From positions 68,009,399-68,073,398 of the forward strand of contig OZ034968.1 of the NCBI GenBank assembly GCA_964030785.1: 64,000 nt of DNA, read 5' to 3'. Origin of the DNA: Siderastrea siderea. Its lineage: Eukaryota > Cnidaria > Anthozoa > Scleractinia > Rhizangiidae. Both the position numbers and the translations under genes were made by a program. Positions 13,601 through 25,300 of this stretch are shown piece by piece; position 1 is the stretch's first letter, and every line of letters begins with the position of its first letter. Under the pieces are notes generated by a model that saw only the letters and a program-made list of their open reading frames with translations, was not told the DNA's origin and searched no databases.

Positions 13601-13855
13601 CGTTCACCTATGCCAAGCATTAGTGTCCACCTATTTCGCTGTCTGTCAAATAGTGCCTGATATTGGAGACATTGCTAGATGCCGGTGCAAGTGAGGAAAA
13701 CATTCTTAAGCGCCAAGATGGCGAAAATGGAGCACCATATATACAGTGCTATCAGTATCTAACAGTACAGAAGTCCAGCGCCAAATAATATTTGCTACTG
13801 TCTGGTAGAATCTGTGGCGCTTTTCCAAAATGCAATCTCTCCTAAAGTGAAAACG
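10685..13855. other. 3' UTR and intergenic, nothing further recognised
   Basis: The first ~660 bp is probably the 3' UTR of the Hox-type gene. The remainder is AT-rich with short ORFs only. No second homeobox, tRNA or transposon end was seen. Confidence 0.5.
11343..11348 (+). terminator. Candidate poly(A) signal for the Hox-type gene
   Basis: AATAAA lies about 660 bp past the stop codon at 10684, followed by T-rich DNA. It is a plausible cleavage signal but not the only possible one. Confidence 0.35.
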
Positions 13856-14110
13856 CTATATCTTTTTGCTCACCCCGGTTATCGAGACCCAAACCACTTT
13901 CACCCACACGTTCAACCCCAGAGTTAAACATGGAGTTGGACATTGAGAAGTCGGTTCTAGTTTTTCGAGGCTGTTGATAAAATCCTTAGGTGTGACGTCC
14001 CAAATAAAAGCTATTGAGAGGTACAGTACTGTAGTGCTGTTTGCTGTGCTGTGCAGTATGGTTATAACTTCTGCGCCTGTTGACAAAATCTGAGTGTGAC
14101 CAGTCAAGTG
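13856..14110 (+). repeat. Satellite array, ~105-bp period, plus orientation
   Basis: Core units start at about 13977 (gataaaatcc) and 14082 (gacaaaatct). Both carry the flanking signatures seen at 5738-5960 (GTGAC, AAAGCTATTGAG, AGTACAGTA, CTGTGCAGTATGGTTATAAC). The minus-strand ORF here is satellite sequence. Confidence 0.75.
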
Positions 14111-16601
14111 ATAGCGCCTCAGAAGTAGTTTACCTCGCTGCTATTTATTTCACAATATTTTTCAAAGCGAAAGTTGGCTAGAGTTTTGACCAGTTTCAAA
14201 CTTAAGCGCTCTGGCTTGAACGAAACGCTTAAATGATCAGGACATGCTTACCGGGTTTAAACTGTTAGCCATTGTTAGCTCATGGATGAAAACAAAGCTA
14301 CCTAACTCACTCCTCCTCCTCCAATTCAGCTTGTCAATATAAATAAAACAAAATTGCACCGTAAGCGTTTGTGCGACCTTGCGTTTATGAATAACTTTTA
14401 ACAAATAAATACACACTACACTTTTCCGACATGTGTTTTGTTGTTGTTCTATGAGCCGTGCTTCCTTTATAATTATTGAAACGTGGAGTTGCTAAGTTCC
14501 AATGAAAACATGCAATGTTTTGATCGAGTTATTACGGTTGCGCCTGTCAAAACCTTCCCTGAGGTCTACACATGTAATAACTTTCACATCCTAATTTGTC
14601 GGACCCTGAAAAACGGTGTAGAACCACATGACAAAAGTATTACAAAAACTAATTAGCAGCTAAAGAACTGCGATGGTTATTTCTTAAAATTCAGAGAGAT
14701 GAATCTACAGGTCTAACTCCGGATATACATAGCTAACCAAATTAAAAGCCATGCATTTTAAATGGGGTGTGACGAACTTGCCCCGGGGTATCCACGTGCT
14801 CTAAGCTTATTTGCATGGAAAAAAATGTTTCGGCCACTCGAGCGCACATCCGCTTGTAATCAAGCTTTTACACTTAAGTAAAAGAACTTGAAAATCCGGC
14901 CCTCAACAAGGAACGAGAAACACAGAATATAAATAAAATCGCCGTTTTTAGAAGAAAGCGATCTCAGTTACTGACGTTTGTTTCAGCGCTATTTCAGGGT
15001 ATGCCGAGTACACATATAAGTACCTAGCGTGGGAAACTCCTGGCGAAGCCGGTTTGCAAATTTAGGTAAGGGGGTTATTGATATTTTTGCACTTTGGCCC
15101 GACCGAGACACGGGTTACATGGCTGAATGAATGTTTCAAGGGCGCACGTCATCAGGCAAACTTCTACTCACGCAAGCTTTTCGAATCCGTTTTTACTTGT
15201 CGACAATTCGTGCCGTTCGATTAGTCCTCACCCTCCTTAACTTTTCGAATCTTGTTTGTTTACAGTACAAGGTTTCTAACGTGATGGCTGATTTTCACTG
15301 GCTGTACAACCCGTGTGGTAGCTTTAAGCTGAACGATATTTTTAGCTTGTTCGTTTGCATTGCCTCAAGGCGTCCTTGTGAAGGGTTAAGCACAGACATA
15401 GAACAGTTTTACGGAGTCACGGAAACATTCTCGAACGCGACAAATGCAATGAGATTTCCCTCAATAAACTACACTTCCAAAAACTCTTCTCCCAGTTTGC
15501 TCTGAAAGTTGTTGTTTTAACTGCTGCGTACTTGTGCTTAACGTGTTTTATCATATGCGTTACTCAACCCGCAAAAGACGGCAGAAGAGGCCAATATTAT
15601 CGGATATTGCGTTTTGGTTCTGAAGCCTCTTAAACTAATGGAACCAGTACCGTTTCTCGTTTCTGAGGCGATGTGAAGCAGGGTTCATTAGGCAATCGAT
15701 ATCGCAAAAAAATGCTGGCTCACGATAGCCTTTCTTTTCTATTCGGTGTTTTTTTAGATTGTCGTTTCTGGCGTAAAGGTGCCTTTGTATGTCTCTTCAT
15801 ATTAGATCGATAGAGTAAACCGACTAAACAACCTCTAAGATCAAACCGTAATAATAAATTGAATCCGAATTGAATGTAAGTTTGCATTCACCATCCCTTA
15901 ATAAATTGCCGTAAATGTCCTCGCCTACTCCAGAAAGGGGCTTTGAAAGACAAGGAATTGTGACTGTAGTCCCAGACTGCTTGACTACCGAGGCACGCCA
16001 AAAATTTGCCCGCACCAGTTACTGAAGGATTTATTGTAATATAGCGTATATTTCCAATTCCAAGAACACGACTATTTCTAACCTTGGCCTTGCTCCCTTA
16101 ATTTCGGCAAATTTAAAGGTTGCAAATTTCAACGCGATTTTGTAGCTGACTAAAAACGATACTTGTATTCTTTGATTTCCCTCAGTGTGCTAATCTCAGA
16201 AGATCCATAACAAAGGCGAATATCACTGAGATTTATTTTTAGTGAAAGAGGCATGGTAACCTTGGCTTTCTAACGTGCATTTAGCCTGCTTGAAAACACA
16301 ACTAAAGTGTGCTTTGTTTGATAACTCAAGAATGTTCTTGGATTTATATTATGCGCTAAAAACACACTACTCGAATATAATATTAAATAATTGGTTATCA
16401 GATTTGTGACTCTTAAACGTGTAGTCATACTGGTGGGTCTCTTAAGCAATTGCTCGTGACTTTTGACCGAGGCTTATCGAGTGGTTTGTTGGGCACGAAA
16501 CCCAATGAAGGCCAATATAACATGCGCATGAATAACATTTTTTTCGTGCTCTGATTGGCTGCTTAATGTCGCTATTCAAAAAATAACTAAGATACTACGC
16601 G

Positions 16602-16634
<33 letters not shown>

Positions 16635-16691
16635 GAGTATGTAAACACAGTTGTGACGTCACGATCTTTAAGAGGTCTAAAGTTATTTTAT
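14111..16691. other. Intergenic, no gene recognised
   Basis: A 124-codon plus ORF (15131-15505) is the longest frame. It has no recognisable domain, no clear splice partners and an ordinary composition, so I do not call it a gene. Degenerate satellite words persist near 14550. Confidence 0.45.
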
Positions 16692-16880
16692 GAAAGCAAT
16701 AGAAAACTTTTTCCTGTGTTTGCATCGCCTGATTTTACACTCTCGAGGTTGGGGGAATTCTCGAAAGTTATGCAATCTCTCGACTTCGCCTCGGGTTTGC
16801 ATAACTGTCTCGAGGCTATTCTCACAACCCTTCCCGTGTTTATATCAGGCTATGCAAACACGGAAAAAGCTTTCTATTGC
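16692..16880. repeat. Foldback element with ~40-bp inverted arms
   Basis: The arm at 16692-16733 (begins GAAAGCAATAG, ends GCATCGCCTGAT) is matched in reverse complement by 16844-16880 (ATCAGGCTATGCAAAC to TTTCTATTGC). Inner arms ctcgag...ttatgca continue the pairing. It resembles a MITE, but I could not fix terminal duplications. Confidence 0.6.
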
Positions 16881-17404
16881 AGAAGTGTCCGGCAGCAACT
16901 GGTAACTTTTGCATCGATTATTCACCATTTGAAAACAGAAAACACGCCAATTAACCCGTCACGAGCAAGAGCATGTCCAAAAAATACCCAGTTTCAGTTT
17001 ACAAAATATATATATATAAACAAATTTAAGACACTGAAAGTACTACTCGGCTTTCGTGTGACTTGTAACACTCAGGATTTCACCAAAAGTCTTGAACATC
17101 CCATCACATTTGATACAAGTTGACAATATGCAAAAGTTAATATGCATTACATCAAATCCTGAAAAATGTACAGCAGTATAATGTTTTAAAAAGACCTTTG
17201 TCTAGATCAACCAGTCATAAATATTTTCCTATTCAATCCAGCAAGCAGAAGTCTCTTTCACTTCCCCAAGTATTCGAAATTACAACATTCACCTCTGCAC
17301 CTTTACCCTTGGTCATACCATGTACAAAAATGTTTTATTTGTTGTACCACAAACCATACTCAAAAACTAAAAGGTCAATCCTATGCCGTTTATATTTTAA
17401 GGCG
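16881..17404. other. Intergenic, nothing recognised
   Basis: This AT-rich stretch lies between the foldback element and the Penelope-like fragment. It has short ORFs only. Confidence 0.4.
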
Positions 17405-17559
17405 TTATGTCACCGGGTTTTTCACGTTTCGGGGTAAAAAATAAGCTGAAATTAAAATCAGATACTTTCTCTCGTACACGAAATGCTCACAGAACATCAA
17501 GAGAGATAAATCGAATGATAGGTAAGATGAACGTTTATTCGTTTGTCTCACGATGGCAT

Positions 17560-18214
17560 CGCTTAGAGTTGTTGATCGCGACGTTTCGACTGCAATACTG
17601 CTCGTCTTCATCAGGCGATGTGGTCGATTGTTTACGTGTCGCTATTTGTAGCATGATGGTTCGCTGCTATTGGTGCATTTCGATCCTCATTATTATTCCG
17701 ACTATTAGATGTCGTTCCCTCACAGGTTCGCTTAGTGGTTGGTCGGCTGTTGTGTTTTCTGATCGTAGGTATCCAAGCTCAGGAATTTCGATTCCACTAT
17801 CTCTATTGATGTTATTAGGATGAAGTCTTATATGGATAGCCTCTTTGACCCTACGTGTGTACCAATGAGGGTCACGATCAATAAACTTAACTTCTTTCCA
17901 AATAGGAAGATGCCCCGTTTCGTTAGCGTGCTCCGAAACTACGGAGGTTTGCGTACGAGCAAGCCGTATAACTCTGTCGTGTTCTTTTATCCTGTCTTGC
18001 ACCGCTCTCCCTGTTTCCCCGATGTATACTTTGCCGCACTCACATGGAATTTTATAGACGACACCGTCTTGTTTAGTTGGTTCAAGAGTGTCTTTCGGTC
18101 GCACTAATTGAGACCTAAGAGTTGTGTCTGATTTGAAGACAGTGCGTACGCCTTGTTGTTGTCGGCAGCGGCGAAGAACCTCTGATACACCTTTTCTGTT
18201 ACGAACCGTAACGA
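17560..18214 (-). mobile_element. Penelope-like element, 3' fragment with GIY-YIG endonuclease
   Basis: On the minus strand an open frame runs from about 18214 to the stop at 17667, with no ATG needed upstream. It first gives a tail typical of the RT thumb/linker (FKSDTTLRSQLVRPKDTL). It then gives the GIY-YIG nuclease: a CEC pair, VYIGETGR, the RIKEH segment and an ETGH motif. Penelope-like elements use this fused endonuclease to prime reverse transcription at the target. The RT core is missing, so this is a 5'-truncated copy and cannot move alone. Downstream, at about 17560-17620, lies a stretch I remember as recurring after such ORFs in corals (GAAGACGAGCAGTATTGC on the minus strand). Confidence 0.82.
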
Positions 18215-18254
18215 GAATCTACAGTGGCACCTTAGAGATGTAGTTTTTGAAAAT

Positions 18255-18330
18255 AAGTTGGGCTATGCGTAGTAGGTAGCATGTAATCAAAATCTGAGGG
18301 TCGTGGGTTCGAGACCCACCAAGCTAGGAA
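18255..18330 (+). repeat. tRNA-like sequence (B box and T arm), SINE head or pseudo-tRNA
   Basis: GGGTTCGAGACCC forms a clean T arm with a pol III B box, and the 3' end ACCAAGC is tRNA-like. The 5' half (ggctatgcgtagtaggtagc) lacks a proper A box and D arm, so this is a decayed tRNA or SINE head. Confidence 0.35.
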
Positions 18331-18433
18331 ATAATGGAGTCATTTCAGTTCTAGTTAAAATTATATCAGTAAGCATATATAGTATGGATTTGTGTGAACT
18401 TAGTTTTTTTTTTTTGGGGGGGGGGGGGGAATT

Positions 18434-19062
18434 CAGGGTTCGCACGGCCATGGAAAAGTCAAGGAAAGTCATGGAATATGACATTTGCATTCCAGGCCTG
18501 GGAAAGTCATGGAAAAGTCGTGGAATTTCAGATTTCAACCTCCCTAAAAATCTTAAAACGTGCGATGATTTTAGTCTGTTTACGTCGCGCGTAAATTCTT
18601 TAAGAACCGCGCACTGGCACGTCTATAATTAGTATAGTATAGTAGTATTATTCAATTAGATAATAATTTTATTCTTTTTAGCCATAAGATACAGTATTTA
18701 TTTATTTGCTTCTTTTTTTTTTTACTTAATTTGTATTTTATGTTTTAAATGTAAATATTCTTTTAGTTAGTAACAGTACGTTTAGCTAGTAACAGGTGAA
18801 GAGCCAACACGTGGATACCCTGTTATTAAACCGTTTTCTTACTAACTTACTTTTTCCCAATTGTTTCTAGCTGATGGTTGAAAATTAAGGAAATTCAGGA
18901 AACTTTGTGTTAAGCATCAAAATGTTCAGCCAGTGGGGCATTCCAGTTATTCCTTTCACAAGTGCTCTTGTCAATTTTGAGGTCATGGAATTGGATAAAA
19001 AGTCACGAAAACGTTATGGAGAAGTCATGGAATTTTCTTTCCCAGTTTCTGTGTAAACCCTG
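18434..19062. mobile_element. Non-autonomous DNA element, CAGGGTT termini, GAATT flanks
   Basis: The left end CAGGGTTCGCACGG pairs with the right end GTGTAAACCCTG. GAATT directly flanks both sides (18429-18433 and 19063-19067). Inside, the phrase GTCATGGAA repeats several times near both ends. This matches a MITE class I remember from many animal genomes, usually put with hAT-like elements. The 5-bp flank is not the 8 bp typical of hAT, so the superfamily stays open. No transposase is present. Confidence 0.7.
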
Positions 19063-20520
19063 GAATTGTTTAAACAGCAGGAGTCGTTTTATTTCTGCCA
19101 ACTTGAAGTGCAGGTGAAAAAAGTTACAACCCGAAGCGGTTATAAGACGGTACGGTCAGTCGATAAAGTTCATACTCCAGATGTCACACAGAAAATTTGC
19201 TTACTGTAATTAACGTCAGACAATGTCACCTCAAACAGTCATCACAGACAGTCCTTTTCAGGACTACACTCACCCGGACAATCATGCTTCACCGACTTAT
19301 GATATGACTCCTGGGTTCAAAACATTTACAGTGTAATTACCTTGCTCTGCAACAGACTCCCATTTCCGACATTTTTTTCGTTGTCACAATTCTTACAAGA
19401 AGTAAAAGTGAATTCAGAATCTACTATTCGCAACGACTGTAGCGATGGAAATTACTACTTGATTTATCTGTGCAGGGTATATTAAATAGGCGAATTTCTC
19501 GTGCAAACGAATAAAGGGGTTAGTTTCCAAAAAATTGTAGTACTCTATCGGTGGCAAAGTAAAGCACGAAAATTGGGATTTATCGATTGAGTTGATAAGG
19601 TAAATTGATCACTGTAAATTTATCTTACAAAGACTCAGTCAGGCGAAGGGCTAACGCGAGAGACGTCACTTTTGGATTCCTTTACGGGGGTCAATTTACA
19701 TCATCAACGCAGTTCCTAAATCCAAATTTTCCAATTTTTTTTTTTTTGGGGGGGGGGGGGGGCAGTTTGTGTTGAAAGTTTGATCCGTTGCACGAAACAA
19801 AAGATTTTGGCCCTGTTTAGGTGTGGTAACACGAATGGAAGTCAGTTTGGAAGAACGGAAGAAACTGTGGAATAGTGAGACAAAGGAGACTGTTTCAGTT
19901 TAGAGCTCAACGAAGGGTTTGACTTCGGTGCTAAGCTGGTGGGGAAATTGTACGGACTCTAGGGGACCCTCCCTCAGCTGAAATTTTGGTCATGTGATAA
20001 CACGTGACAACATTCAGTGAAACTACTGAGCATGTTCGGTTTTGTTGCGTTACAAGCACATGGAACTTGAACTCAAGGATTGAACTCATGCGGATTAACC
20101 CTTAGATTTGATTCTGAACTCGTTCGAAGTGGGTTATTTGTATTTCGAAACTCTGTACTATCGTACAGAAATGAACACGAAAACTGTATTATTTTATCAA
20201 CTGAGTTAATAAAATCCGTACATTTTGAGCGTTACCACTTCGGCCAAGCCGATTCGCCCCAACCAAAGGCTACCCCTCAAAAAGCCAGCTTTTGAAATTC
20301 AGTCGGCTCCACGGTGGACATGCAATTAACATCATCAACTCAATCAATTAATAAATCCAGATTTTCGTCTTTTCACAGCTGTTTCAAGTTTTCCCAAACT
20401 TTCAAGATTGATACAAATGTGACGGTGAATATGCCACCTATCGACATTCCAGTCCTAGCAGTAAGCAGGACGTTTGTCACATGAACCTAGTTTAATGGCC
20501 TTAGCTGCCACGAGTCTCCT
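19063..20520. other. Intergenic with degenerate local duplication
   Basis: A T-run followed by a long G-run sits at about 19736-19762. Phrases around 19690-19735 (acatcatcaacgcag, aaatccaaattttc) recur in altered form at about 20325-20365 (acatcatcaactcaa, aaatccagattttc), suggesting an old ~640-bp duplication. No gene was recognised. Confidence 0.4.
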
Positions 20521-20588
20521 GTAGCTCAGTGGTAGAGCATCTGGACTAGTAACCAGAAGGTCATAGGTTCGACTCCTGTTGGGAGAAC
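20517..20588 (+). tRNA. tRNA-Thr(AGT)-like gene or SINE head
   Basis: The 7-bp acceptor stem is TCTCCTG with TTGGGAGA, with two wobble pairs. The A box TAGCTCAGTGGTAGAGCATC and B box GGTTCGACTCC are good. The anticodon stem TCTGG/CCAGA closes an eight-base loop (ACTAGTAA) rather than seven, as if one base had been inserted next to the AGT anticodon. A T-run in ACTCGGATTTTTTTCGAG follows, resembling a pol III terminator inside a hairpin. Very similar tRNA-like units are frequent in corals by my recollection, so a non-functional or SINE-derived copy is more likely than a working tRNA. Confidence 0.5.
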
Positions 20589-20589
20589 T

Positions 20590-22361
20590 CGGATTTTTTT
20601 CGAGACGCCTGTGTCACTAACAGAACAAAAACATTTTTCTCACTTTCAAGATTGCTACCACAACTTAATGAAAACCAGGACAGAAAGTTTTATGAGACAA
20701 ACGGTCAATATAGTTTCCTATAGTCTGTCAAGTTTGATCGTCCGTGTGAAAGTAGGCCTGAGTAGGACCGTTATGTGAATGACATTGGCTGACGTTTAGA
20801 AAACCTGCGCGGAAGTCACAATCAGTTAAGTAATTAGTTTATTCAGTTGACAGTGTTTATGTCCCTGGTTATTGACTCAATTCATCAGTTAAACCGTGAT
20901 TGCCTAAACAGAAGAATCCTTTTCGTGACTGGCAGAACAGAGATAATTGGTGGATTTCGCGCCGCCTACTGCTATAGTCTAATTCTTGTTGGTCGTACTG
21001 TAGTTAGTCACATCGGTTCTCTTAATGTTTTTCATAAGTGGTTTGTAAGGCACGGGTAACTACTGGCTTCAGAACAGTAGCGTTTGTTTTAAGTTAGTAA
21101 ACCATCCTTCTAATGTGAGTTACGGCAGTAATCCGTACTATACGTAACGCATTCAGTAGAGTCCCAGTTAGAATTCCACAAGTCGACTCTTAAGTCAAGA
21201 CGTGGAACATGAGCCCCGAAGTCGCGTCAGAAACTGACTTTGAGAAAGTGGAAGTCCTAGTTAATTCTGTGGCTCGTTTGTAAATAGTGCTCACCTACAA
21301 CATCATGGTTTAAATAGCCAATCAAGTCAATAAGCAGACATAAATACCATCAACTGACCATACACCCATTAGTTGACACTGAAGCACTGACCTTGTCATA
21401 ACGTCGGTCGTTGTTAGCAAGAACAGTCATCACTGAGACTTCTGGGTTCAATCCTTTTACGTTTAAGTTTACGACTATGTTTCTAAGAATTACTTTAAGA
21501 ACTTTTCCACCAATTAGGATATGCAAAGTAGCTTGTTTATTTTATAATTAAGAGTCTTCGATGACCTTACCAGTGGAGGAATAAGTACACTGAATGGCTT
21601 ACACGCTTCTTTTTCTTTTTCAGAAATCGTAAAAATTTTGCGATACATTAATTAAGGCGGTTTTGCACCATCTCAAGTTCACACTGCATTTGCCCCACAT
21701 TTCGAGATTGCCACCCTACTCCCCCCCCCCCGACTAGTTGGATTAATTTTTTATCTGTAGATCGATTTCTGACTGTGTGGACTCGAAAGGGTGTGAAACC
21801 TCTTCCTACCCTATGAAAAGAACGACAGACAAGTTTAAGCAATGAAAAGGACGTAAGGACGTAAAGCAAAGCTTAAGCAACCGTCACAACAACAACGAGG
21901 AAGTGACAAAACAACCTATGCTACATGTAACGTGCATTGAAAATCAAGACCTTCGTGTAAGGTGGAGGCCTGGAGTAACAAACAGGGGCTGTGGAGTGAA
22001 AAACAATTGGCCCTCTGGGCGTTATTTGTGTTGTAAAAAAGCGAGGGTGTGTCCCTCCCTCTATATGTTTCAGCTGTCTTCGGTTAAACACGATAGTGAG
22101 ATGGCCAAATTATGGCTGGACATGTTACCCTTGACAGTGTTTGAAATTATACCGCATCTTCAAATTTGCCTTTGGCAAAAGGCTTAGTGAAAGAGCACCA
22201 GGGAAACCTCTGGTCACCAAGGCAAAAACAGTTTGGTAATTTTTTCCAACAATGTCTCTGAACATCCAACTGGCCATACAATATAAGTCTGGAAGATACC
22301 TGAGAATATTGATGACTCGTTTTTCACAGATGATGCTAAATGTTCATATTTATGTGTCACC
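20590..22361. other. Intergenic and presumed 3' UTR of EXOSC1
   Basis: This lies downstream of the EXOSC1 stop on the minus strand. A minus-strand AATAAA (TTTATT at 21536-21541) is one candidate polyadenylation signal, but it would imply an ~820-nt 3' UTR. The rest shows only short ORFs. Confidence 0.4.
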
Positions 22362-25300
22362 TCATGGTGCTTGTTGGACCTTGGCAACTTTCCTGTATTC
22401 CTTAGCTCTTGTTTTAGGGCATTGCATCTCACACCAACTAACTGGCACCATTGCTGCACCTACGGGTAATGAAAAATTAGGAGCCTTCCAGATTAAAGGG
22501 GCTACATCACGAGGATTTTGCTATTTTAGGTCAATTCTGTGCTAAAATCATTACCTAGTGCCTCTACTCATACTTAAACTCATCAACAATAGATGAGCTT
22601 GGGAAGGTGCCTGAAAGAATGGTGGAGCCAGAAGCAATTGAGCCGAGCACGTCGGGTAACCATGACAACCCTGTGAGCGGCAACCACCAGGCACCGTCAC
22701 ACTGATAACAGTGGAACAATGATACTTACCACATACTTACCATAACAGGAAAAAGAAAGGGGGGAAAGGGCAGGGAGTGAAAGCACGGAGAAGCGTCGAC
22801 TAGCGAGCAAGCACGTGAAATGAATTGACCTCAAAGGCCAAACTGTAAAACACAAAAGGCCCCTGCGGCAATCCCCCGGCCACCCCGCAAGTCCGCCACG
22901 TGGAAGACCGCTGACCAGCATTGCTTCGAGTTTAACTTAGCCTAAATTACATTTAGCCACATTTAAACTCATCAACAATAGATGAGCTTGGGGAAGGTGC
23001 CTGAAAGAATGGTGGAGCCACAAGCAATTGAGCTGAGCATGTTGGGTAACCATGACAACCCTGTGAGCGGCAACCACCAGGCCTTGCCCTCCAAGGTGCT
23101 TGGAAAGCGATGGGCCCATGAACAGGGTGGGAGAGGGACCAAGACCCCAAACCTTCAAAGCACTGTTCCCCCAATGTCCACATCTAGCAAGGCAGACAAA
23201 ATAGTATATACCAGACCAAGAAGAGTAAACAAACCAGTACCAGCTTACCGTAGACCAAGCAGCAATCCAGTCTTCATGAGGAAGCAAAGTCTTTGGACAT
23301 GAACCAGCTCCGCCCATGCCAGGTCACTGCACAAAGTCTTCAAAGCCAGATGCAAACCATAAGCGTCGAGTCGCAGACGAAGATCAGCGAGCAGCAGATG
23401 TCAGCTGCTTTGAAAGTTTTGATAACGCCTCCGCTGGAGTACGTATATTTGTTTAATAAGCGTTGCTTGTCCAACGGCCCAACACTTGAATCTGGTGGTC
23501 AGCAATCCCCCTTCGAGCAGCGACTGTTGCTGCACCAATGTGAAAACTGTGGCTTGAAAAATTGCCATCGATGCCAGCGGACGAAAGACTGAGACGCAGC
23601 CATGAAGACAAAGTGGCTCGGGATAATGGCCGACCATCCCGGAACAGAAATAAGGGGCCTGAGGCATCACCCCTTACTGACAAGTAAGCTGACAAGGATT
23701 GAATAGCACAAAGGGGAAAAATCCCCTTGCCTATGTACACGAAACACCCCTTGCAGAATGGGTCCGTCTTCGACGCCTTAATTCGGATGCGGAGACATGA
23801 AGGAGAGGAATGAGAGTCAAATGCAATATCCGCCAGGCCAAGATGGATGGCTGGCGAATAACTAGCCATGTTAGGGACTGTAAACTCGGCAGAGCAGAGG
23901 AAACCGAAGTACGCTAAATTACAAGCAGCCAAGAACATACAATGATCTGGAATTTTCAGATCTAAGGCCTTGAAGATGACTGTCAAGATGTCGTCAGTGA
24001 CTGAAAGGCGTAATCGAGACGCGTCACCCTGAGTGCGCTTAAAGATGGAATCCATCAGGAAATTGAGTAACCAGAGACAAAAACCTTGTACCAGAATAAT
24101 TTAAAGTTTATCACATTCTTTTTTACACTTTTTAAGAGCTATAGACGTAATTAGTTATCTGTAATAACACCAAACACAATTTCTTATGGGAGCCCGTGAA
24201 ATTAAATTTCAAATTTCACAGGATTTGTGTAAACACGGGTAAAATAGGTAAATTTTTATGCGCAAGATTTCATTTTGTGAAATTATAAATTTATTTTCTC
24301 GGGCTCCCATAAGAAATTGTCTTTGGGGTTATTACAGATAACAAATTACATCCATAGCTCTCAAAAAATGTAAAAAAGAATGCGATATGCTTTAAATTAT
24401 TCTGGTACAAGGTTTTTGTCCACTGAAAATTAAAATTACTCAATTTCCTAATGGATTCCGTCTTAATTCCTCGAAGCACCTGCTGCAACCTCAAGCAATT
24501 GAGGAGAGGGTCCGGAAAGCCCTGTTCAATGTGCAAAGAACGAACAGCTGAAAGATAAACCTTGATGGTAGCATGCTGAACCGAGTTGGCCAAAAAAGTA
24601 GCAAAGAGGCACAGAGTCCATTTGTCCGCAGGGCAGGGGGAGCCTGACGGGTGAACCTTGCCGAGCTGAGTGCAGAACTCATAGAACTTCTTCTGACCAG
24701 AGGCGTAGGAGTTGCAGGGTGAAGCTGCCAAACCTTGCACCAAGACGTTATGACGCTGTGCCTCTAAGGCAGAGATATCAGAAGGTCCCATAACTGTTGG
24801 GGGACAGTGACTGGGAGTAGCTGCGCCTCGGTAGCCAAACGCCTGAACTCCTGCCAACGGAAATGGGAAAGAGCATCAGCAATGTTATTGAGAATGCCAG
24901 GCAAGTGTTGCACAGTAAACGTAAAGTTAAAACGAGCAGCAGCAGAGAGTAAATGGCATAGAAGCTGCATGATACAAGGGATCTTGGAGGTCCTGGATGT
25001 CAGAATGTGCACCACCGCCTCATTATCTGTACGGAACAAGACCTGTCTTCGACACCATTGGGACCCCAAAACGTGTGACGCAACCACTACGGGGAATAAT
25101 TCCTTATAGGCAATTGATTGTGGTGACTGAGACGGGATCCAGGCACTGCTGAACCACTCGTTCTGGAAGTACGCCCCGAACCCCAAGGAGCCTGCGGCAT
25201 CCGATGTCACCTCCACATCTGGAGTGGCCGCCATCGCAGGGAACAGCCAGAAGCTAACCCTGTGCAACGACATAAGAAATTCAGACCACCACTGAACATC

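Noticed and set aside
15131..15505. 124-codon plus-strand ORF
   Set aside because: No recognisable family, no clear promoter or splice sites; composition is like the flanks.
22937..23317. Minus and plus ORFs across the Ngaro repeats B1/A2
   Set aside because: They read through repeat sequence and show no protein family; the repeats explain the region.
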